Assembly (NCBI GenBank): GCA_938092125.1
Contig: CALKMQ010000222.1
Location: forward strand, 1-6,515
Direction of reading: 5' to 3'
DNA: 6,515 nucleotides
DNA from: an uncultured bacterium
GTDB lineage: Bacteria > Fidelibacterota > Marinisomatia > Marinisomatales > UBA1611
Below the pieces are notes generated by a model. The model saw nothing but the letters and a program-made list of their open reading frames with translations, was not told the DNA's origin and searched no databases. Below, piece after piece: positions 1-4,557 of this stretch (within the stretch, counting starts at the first letter, position 1; every line of letters begins with the position of its first letter). A program made the translations under genes and the position numbers.

Positions 1-438
1 ATTATTGCAAAAAACTCTTAAACACATTAATCCTACTGCCTCGGCTGAACCTTTAATGTATTGCTTGTAACTGTCTTCATCATGTTTTTTCTGATTTAAA
101 TCGCTTTCCATGCTCGAAAGGAAGTCTTGGATATGTTCCCAATCAATATTGTGTTTATTTACAACTTCCTGGAAACTATTTAGAATAGGGTTAAGGCTAA
201 TTTTATTTTCAATTGCTTGTTTTGTGTTTTCTTTAAATTCATTTAAAAGTTTTGCTTTGTCAAACTCATGAAAACTATCTACAATTTCATCAGCTAATCG
301 AACAAATCCATAAATAGAATAAATCGGACTGTGAATTTCTTTGTCCAATAACCTTATTCCTAAGGAAAAACTTGTGCTATAATATTTGGTTGTGATCTCA
401 CTACATTTCAATGAGACTTCATCAAAAAGATTTTTCAT
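1..438 (-). CDS. crtB: Phytoene synthase (CrtB-type), N-terminal part, cut by the left window edge
   Basis: This is the first 146 residues of a squalene/phytoene synthase family protein; the reading frame is open to base 1. The family condenses two geranylgeranyl diphosphates head to head into phytoene, the first committed step of carotenoid synthesis. Visible hallmarks are YSTSFSLGIRLL (residues 20-31), YSIYGFVRLADEIVD (40-54) with the first Asp-rich motif D50-E-I-V-D54 that binds Mg-diphosphate, and Y127-x-x-G-S-A-E-A-V-G136, the usual segment before the second half of the fold. The second Asp-rich motif would lie beyond the edge. The ATG at 438-436 overlaps the crtI stop codon (TGA, 437-435), giving an ATGA junction; no Shine-Dalgarno sequence precedes it, so translation is probably coupled to crtI. 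A diapophytoene or squalene synthase is less likely given the crtI neighbour, but cannot be excluded from half a protein. Confidence 0.9.
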   Translation of the reverse strand, partial: MKNLFDEVSLKCSEITTKYYSTSFSLGIRLLDKEIHSPIYSIYGFVRLADEIVDSFHEFDKAKLLNEFKENTKQAIENKISLNPILNSFQEVVNKHNIDWEHIQDFLSSMESDLNQKKHDEDSYKQYIKGSAEAVGLMCLRVFCNN

Positions 439-1898
439 TTCGTTTTTATAATTTGTTCAGCAACAAGTTGTCCAGAAATAATAGATGGAGGTACGCCAGG
501 ACCGGGTACTGTTAGTTGTCCTGTGTAGAACATGTTTTTAATTTTTTTACTTTTAATTTTTGGCTTGAGATTAGCTGTTTGCATTAATGTATTTGCAAGG
601 CCATAAGCATTTCCCTTATATGCATAATAATCATCTTTGAAGTCATTGATGCAATAACTTCTTTTATACTCTATATGATTTCTGATATCTAAATTGCAGA
701 ATTTTTCAAGACGATCCATTATAATTTTAAAATACTTTTCTCTAATCATTTCTGAGTCTTCCAGCCCTGCAGCAATTGGAATTAAAATAAATAGATTTTC
801 CTTGTCTTTTGGTGCAACTGTTGGGTCGGTTTTCGAAGGGCAGCAAGTATAGAACAGTGGTTTTTCAGGCCAAATAGGATTTTCATAAATATCATTGCTA
901 TGTTTTTCAATATCTTCATCAAAAAATAATGTATGATGTTCTAGATTATTAATTTTTTTTGAAACTCCAAGATAAAACAACAAAGATGAGGGAGAAAAGC
1001 TTTTTTTGTTCCAGTATTCTTTAGCATAATTTCTGTATTTTTTTTCTAAAAGTTTTTCTTCAACGTGTGCATAGTCTGCACTTGCAACAAGAATGTCTGT
1101 TTTTATCTCTTGGTTTTTTGTACTAATTGAAAAAACTTTTGAGTCTCTAACATTAATTTTTTTTACTTCCTGATCTGTTTGAATTTTAACTCCTAATTGT
1201 AGGCATATTTTTTCCATACTTTGAATTACCTTGTTGAAACCACCTATTGGGTAATAAGTACCTTGTTTTATTCCAGAATAAGCCATAAGACTATAAAGAG
1301 CAGGTGTGTTTTTGGCAGAAGTTCCTAAAAAAAGAACAGGAAATTCTAAAATATTAATCAGATATGGATTTGTGAAGTATTTTTTTATATGATTTCTATA
1401 TGAAGTTAATATTTGTAGTTTATTTAAGTTTTTAAGGATTTTAGTTGTAAATAATTCAAATATGGAAACGCCAGGTGAATTGTACAGAAAGTCTAAACCA
1501 ATATTATATTTTTTTTCCGCATCTATCATGAAGTTATTCAGTTTTTTGGAACCGTCTTTTTCATATTTGTCAAATAATTCGCATATGTCTTTCCAATTCG
1601 ATGAAAGATTAATTACTTCATCTTTAAAAACTATTTTGAAGCCAGGATCAAGCTTTTTTAAATCATAATAATCATCTATTTTACAATTAAATTCATTAAA
1701 AAAATTCTCAAAAATTTCAGGCATCCAATACCAACTTGGCCCCATATCAAAACAGTAGCCTTTTTCTTTAAACATCCTAGCTCTTCCACCAACAGTTGAG
1801 TTTTTTTCTAATAAGGTAACGTTGAAACCATCTTTAGCTAAAAAAGCTGCTGCGCTTAGTCCTGAAAAACCACCTCCTATAACAGTTATATCCTTCAT
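435..1898 (-). CDS. crtI: Phytoene desaturase (CrtI-type FAD-dependent carotenoid oxidoreductase)
   Basis: The 487-residue protein is full length for bacterial CrtI (about 490). The family removes hydrogens from phytoene stepwise to give neurosporene or lycopene, at the membrane, using FAD. The N-terminus has the dinucleotide-binding fold: ITVIGGGFSGLSAA (residues 4-17) with G8-G-G-F-S-G13, the acidic ribose-binding E31 at the end of the second strand, then VGGRAR (36-41) and FDMGPSWY (50-57). The C-terminus carries the second conserved block, NMFYTGQLTVPGPGVPPS (455-472) followed by IISGQLVA, in the form typical of Bacteroidota CrtI. The start is the ATG at 1898, placed only four residues before the first beta strand. 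The stop codon overlaps the crtB start by ATGA. An A8 run in the coding strand (plus-strand T8 at 953-960) encodes Lys codons and is a possible slippage spot. The number of desaturation steps, and C40 versus C30 substrate, cannot be told from sequence; the crtB partner favours C40 phytoene. Confidence 0.92.
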   Translation of the reverse strand: MKDITVIGGGFSGLSAAAFLAKDGFNVTLLEKNSTVGGRARMFKEKGYCFDMGPSWYWMPEIFENFFNEFNCKIDDYYDLKKLDPGFKIVFKDEVINLSSNWKDICELFDKYEKDGSKKLNNFMIDAEKKYNIGLDFLYNSPGVSIFELFTTKILKNLNKLQILTSYRNHIKKYFTNPYLINILEFPVLFLGTSAKNTPALYSLMAYSGIKQGTYYPIGGFNKVIQSMEKICLQLGVKIQTDQEVKKINVRDSKVFSISTKNQEIKTDILVASADYAHVEEKLLEKKYRNYAKEYWNKKSFSPSSLLFYLGVSKKINNLEHHTLFFDEDIEKHSNDIYENPIWPEKPLFYTCCPSKTDPTVAPKDKENLFILIPIAAGLEDSEMIREKYFKIIMDRLEKFCNLDIRNHIEYKRSYCINDFKDDYYAYKGNAYGLANTLMQTANLKPKIKSKKIKNMFYTGQLTVPGPGVPPSIISGQLVAEQIIKTK

Positions 1899-1903
1899 AA
1901 TTT

Positions 1904-1911
1904 CAAAATTA
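1904..1911 (-). promoter_or_regulatory. Possible Bacteroidota -7 promoter box ahead of crtI
   Basis: Read on the minus strand this is TAATTTTG, an exact match to the Bacteroidota -7 consensus TAnnTTTG, and it ends five bases before the crtI ATG. The TTG -33 partner expected 17-23 bases upstream is absent, and a start site about seven bases downstream would make the message almost leaderless. A second near match (TTTATTTG, 1919-1912) sits just upstream. In A+T-rich DNA such boxes arise by chance, so this is only a candidate. If real, it would separate crtI-crtB transcription from the transporter gene upstream. Confidence 0.25.
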
Positions 1912-1995
1912 CAAATAAATGTATTATTATGTATTATTTTATATGTAAAAAGTTATATTTTTTTTTATTTATCAATGGATAGTATTTTTTTATTG

Positions 1996-2021
1996 TATAG
2001 TTTTTTTATTAAAAAATTATA
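1996..2021 (-). terminator. A/T-only palindrome directly after the transporter stop codon
   Basis: Bases 1996-2006 (TATAGTTTTTT) pair with 2011-2021 (AAAAAATTATA) around a 4-base loop, with one imperfect position (2000/2017). The palindrome abuts the transporter stop codon (TAG, 2024-2022). It has almost no G or C in the stem, so it would make a weak hairpin and is not a convincing Rho-independent terminator. The rest of the 123-bp gap (1899-2021) holds long T runs and no coding sequence that I can support. Confidence 0.25.
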
Positions 2022-3458
2022 CTAAAATCCCCAAATCAATGGCAAAATCCAATAAACACATACTGTCAAAATAATAATTGATATTAAATTCATCCAAAAT
2101 CCCTTTTTAATCATGTCATCAATTTGTAGAATTTTAGATCCAAAAACTACCGCATTTGGAGGTGTGGCAACAGGTAGCATAAATGCACAAGAGGCGGCTA
2201 CAGTTGCACCGACCAATAAATAATAAGCGTTAATATCAATGGTATTTGCAAGTGCTACTAAGACAGGAAGTAGCATTGCAGTTGTTGCTAAGTTAGAAGT
2301 GATTTCAGTAAGAAAATTAACCATTGCAATTAGAAATAATAATAAGATTATTAATGGTATATCACTAAAGAAGTTCATCTGACTTCCAATCCAAACAGCT
2401 AAGCCACTTGAATCAAACCCTTTTGCTAAAGCCATTCCACCACCAAATAATAATAGTATGCCCCAAGGTAGTTTTACAGCATCACTCCAGTTTAGCAATT
2501 TATTGTCTCCACTTTTATCAGGAAGAATAAATAGAATAACTGCAGCAATTATAGCAATTATTGTATCGTCAATTTCAGGAACATATTTTTTAATAATAAA
2601 TGATTGTGTTATCCAAGCTAAAGCAGTTGTAATAAATACAATTAAAACTGATTTTTCTTCATATGAAAATTTACCAAGTCTTTTAATTTGATCATTTATT
2701 TCCTCTAAGCCACTCTTAAAATTTTCATCATTAAATTTATAAGCAATTGTGGTTAAATATTTCCAACATATAAATAATAGTAAAAAGCTAATTGGTAAGC
2801 CAAAAGACATCCACTGAAGAAAATTAATTTCAATATCATAACTTGTTTTGATTACTCCAGCTAGTACTAAATTTGGTGGTGTCCCAATTAAGGTTGCCAT
2901 GCCTCCAATCGAAGCACTGTAGGCAATACAAAGCATTAGAGTCTTTCCAAAAATTGTGTTTTCATTTTCAAGTGTATTTGGATTATCTTTAAGTTGAGAT
3001 ATAATAGCGAGACCTACAGGCATAATCATTACCGCCGTTGCTGTATTTGAAATCCACATTGATAGAAATGCGGTTGCAATCATAAAGCCAAGAATAATGT
3101 TGGATTTTTTAGTGCCAACGACATTAATAATATTTAAGGCAATTCTTTTATGTAACCTCCATTTCTCAATTGCAATTGCCAAAATAAATCCTCCTACAAA
3201 TAGAAAGACAAACTTGTGTCCATAGGCAGAAGTAGTTTGTTTGAGCTCGAGACCACCAGATAATGGAAATAATATAATTGGAATTAATGCAGTAACATAA
3301 ATTGGTACAGCCTCAGTAACCCACCAAATAGCTACCCATAATGTTGAGGCTAATATTGCCAATCCTTCCTCTGAAAGTTCGATTGGATTATAGAATATTT
3401 TTACTATAAAAAAAACTATTGGTCCTAGTATTAATCCTATATTTTTTTTACTAATCAT
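2022..3458 (-). CDS. DASS/SLC13 family sodium-coupled carboxylate (or anion) transporter
   Basis: The 478-residue, very hydrophobic inner-membrane protein matches the divalent anion:sodium symporter (DASS, SLC13, INDY) family in length and in its inverted-repeat motifs. The first half has MWISNTATAVMIMP (residues 134-147), with the Na+/substrate-binding S137-N138-T139, and IGTPPN (191-196). The second half repeats these as TEITSNLATTAMLLP (384-398), with S388-N389-L390, and ATPPN (431-435). The family block LPWGILLLFGGGMALA (330-345) lies between them. Members import C4 dicarboxylates, citrate or sometimes sulfate with several Na+. Substrate cannot be fixed here; organic carboxylates are the more common cargo for this type. 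The second SNT motif reads SNL. The ATG at 3458 overlaps the stop of the upstream lipoprotein hydrolase by ATGA, with no Shine-Dalgarno sequence, so the two are probably co-translated and may share a substrate pathway. Confidence 0.9.
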   Translation of the reverse strand: MISKKNIGLILGPIVFFIVKIFYNPIELSEEGLAILASTLWVAIWWVTEAVPIYVTALIPIILFPLSGGLELKQTTSAYGHKFVFLFVGGFILAIAIEKWRLHKRIALNIINVVGTKKSNIILGFMIATAFLSMWISNTATAVMIMPVGLAIISQLKDNPNTLENENTIFGKTLMLCIAYSASIGGMATLIGTPPNLVLAGVIKTSYDIEINFLQWMSFGLPISFLLLFICWKYLTTIAYKFNDENFKSGLEEINDQIKRLGKFSYEEKSVLIVFITTALAWITQSFIIKKYVPEIDDTIIAIIAAVILFILPDKSGDNKLLNWSDAVKLPWGILLLFGGGMALAKGFDSSGLAVWIGSQMNFFSDIPLIILLLFLIAMVNFLTEITSNLATTAMLLPVLVALANTIDINAYYLLVGATVAASCAFMLPVATPPNAVVFGSKILQIDDMIKKGFWMNLISIIILTVCVYWILPLIWGF

Positions 3459-4363
3459 TGATAAAGTAAATTTATAGCAAAATTAGCAATTGGTGTTAAA
3501 TCATGAGCAGCATTAGATACAGTAAACTTGTTCCAATTAAAAGTATGATCTTCTTGATTTGCTAAATTTTGAGCTGATAAAAAGAAATTTTCGGCTCTAG
3601 CAAATCTATTGTCTCCTTGAAGGTCTACTATTGAATTCCTTCTTAGGCCTACAGCGTTAGGATCATTGTCGTCTTCACCTATTAAAATAATTAGTTCTTT
3701 AGAAAAGATAGAATTTAAAGATGAATTTAAAAATGGGCTTTCTTTTAATCCATATGGGAAATCTAGATTTTCATCAATAGTTGTATACCAACCTGATGAC
3801 ATTGCTATTGTTGTTTTGCAGAAATTGGAATTTCCAAAAATAAATGTTCTGTGTGCAAGCTGTCCCCCCGCTGAAAATCCAATTAAATTATATTGATTGC
3901 TGGAGTTTTGTGTTCTTTCTTTTATATAATTGAAAATTGGATCAATAACTGAAAATGTCCATTCGTCTGATATATTTAGCGTGCTTGGGCTTGGGTTGTC
4001 TCCATCATCAAAAATATTTGCTAAGTTATAACCGTCTCCACCTGTGAAATAATCGTCTTTAAATTCTGGGACAACAAGAATAAATCCATATTGTTCAGAT
4101 TTGCTAATCATTGAGTTTAAATGATTAGAACCATTTCTATTGCTACCATGAAGAGATATTAAAATAGGATGATTATTGTTTGAGTTTTGTGGAATATGAT
4201 AAAAAACTTCAATAGGCTTATTTATAAATGGGGTATAATCATTGAAAATAAATGATCCTGTTCCAGCTCCAATTTGAATATTTGTTGGCTTTACTAATGC
4301 CTCATTATTATCACAGCTATTGAAAAGCAAAAGCATTAAAACAATTAAGGAATATTTTTTCAA
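3455..4363 (-). CDS. Predicted lipoprotein alpha/beta-hydrolase (esterase / PHB-depolymerase-like)
   Basis: This 302-residue protein starts with a lipoprotein signal peptide: KK, a hydrophobic run, then LFNSC with the lipidated Cys at 17, followed by DNNE, which could favour surface display. The rest fits the alpha/beta-hydrolase fold of the LpqC/PHB-depolymerase-like esterases: oxyanion-loop strand ILISLHGSNRNG (67-78), nucleophile elbow G162-F-S164-A-G-G167, an acidic loop IGEDDND (228-234) with D231 or D232 as the likely acid, and H287 in AAHDLTP as the catalytic His. The triad is therefore apparently complete. The substrate is unknown; a polyester, an acylated sugar or a hydroxycinnamate ester are all possible. 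The start appears to be TTG at 4363: the in-frame stop at 4393-4391 is reached without any ATG or GTG, and the first internal ATG (residue 10) would destroy the signal peptide. It is coupled to the downstream DASS transporter by a 4-base overlap. Confidence 0.82.
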   Translation of the reverse strand: MKKYSLIVLMLLLFNSCDNNEALVKPTNIQIGAGTGSFIFNDYTPFINKPIEVFYHIPQNSNNNHPILISLHGSNRNGSNHLNSMISKSEQYGFILVVPEFKDDYFTGGDGYNLANIFDDGDNPSPSTLNISDEWTFSVIDPIFNYIKERTQNSSNQYNLIGFSAGGQLAHRTFIFGNSNFCKTTIAMSSGWYTTIDENLDFPYGLKESPFLNSSLNSIFSKELIILIGEDDNDPNAVGLRRNSIVDLQGDNRFARAENFFLSAQNLANQEDHTFNWNKFTVSNAAHDLTPIANFAINLLYQ

Positions 4364-4557
4364 ATTAATTTTTTGGCTAAAGTATATAATTTATTGTTGG
4401 TTTTTTGAACATTAAGAATGAATTGAATAATAATAATTGACAGATTATATTATTAGTTTATCTGATATTTAAATTTAGATTAATAGTTAATAATTTTTTA
4501 TGAAATTCATTCTTAAAGTTTAACATTTTTATTATAAATTGGTACACTTAAAATATA
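4364..4557. promoter_or_regulatory. Divergent intergenic region between the lipoprotein hydrolase and the secreted repeat protein
   Basis: These 194 bases must hold the promoters of both divergent genes. They are extremely A+T-rich and contain no ORF I can support. No good TTG / TAnnTTTG promoter pair is visible on either strand. Partial -7-like boxes are TACTTTAG (minus strand, 4384-4377) and TACACTTA (plus strand, 4543-4550). Each lies about 20 bases beyond the outer end of one arm of the inverted repeat at 4405-4523. A further ATAAATT match lies at the same offset (11 bases) beyond each arm, at 4534-4540 on the plus strand and 4394-4388 on the minus strand. The two flanks therefore look like related copies of one regulatory block pointing outward, though the assignment as promoter is inferred. 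Confidence 0.4.
4405..4523. repeat. Imperfect 20-bp inverted repeat with a 79-bp spacer
   Basis: The left arm is 4405-4424 and the right arm is 4504-4523. They are reverse complements at 18 of 20 positions, including 13 consecutive ones (4412-4424 with 4504-4516); the mismatches are 4407/4521 and 4411/4517. Read outward, both arms give AATTCATTCTTAA followed by (A/T)GTT(T/C)AA. The outer ends lie 41 bases from the hydrolase TTG start and 34 bases from the plus-strand ATG start. The spacer is almost pure A+T with no identifiable gene. The arrangement fits a paired operator or a shared promoter element; an invertible segment is also formally possible, but no invertase gene is in the window. Confidence 0.65.

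Noticed and set aside
1462..1668. Plus-strand open frame of 68 codons inside crtI
   Set aside because: It lies wholly antisense to a well-supported CrtI coding region, has no recognisable domain and no start signals of its own.
1899..2021. Small RNA or riboswitch in the gap before crtI
   Set aside because: The gap is nearly pure A/T with only a weak A/T palindrome; no structured G/C-containing stems or known aptamer motifs are visible.
1822..2025. Plus-strand open frame of 67 codons across the crtI start and the 123-bp gap
   Set aside because: The first part is antisense to the FAD-binding fold of CrtI and the rest is translated poly-T sequence giving Phe/Leu/Ile; nothing suggests a real membrane peptide.
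2458..2691. Plus-strand open frame of 77 codons inside the transporter gene
   Set aside because: Antisense shadow of conserved transporter membrane segments, with no independent support.
3666..3896. Plus-strand open frame of 76 codons inside the hydrolase gene
   Set aside because: Antisense to the conserved nucleophile and acid regions of the hydrolase; no domain recognised.
1..4363. Recent horizontal transfer of the carotenoid or transporter genes
   Set aside because: Base composition and codon style look uniform across all minus-strand genes, and no integrase, transposase, tRNA or direct repeat borders are present.
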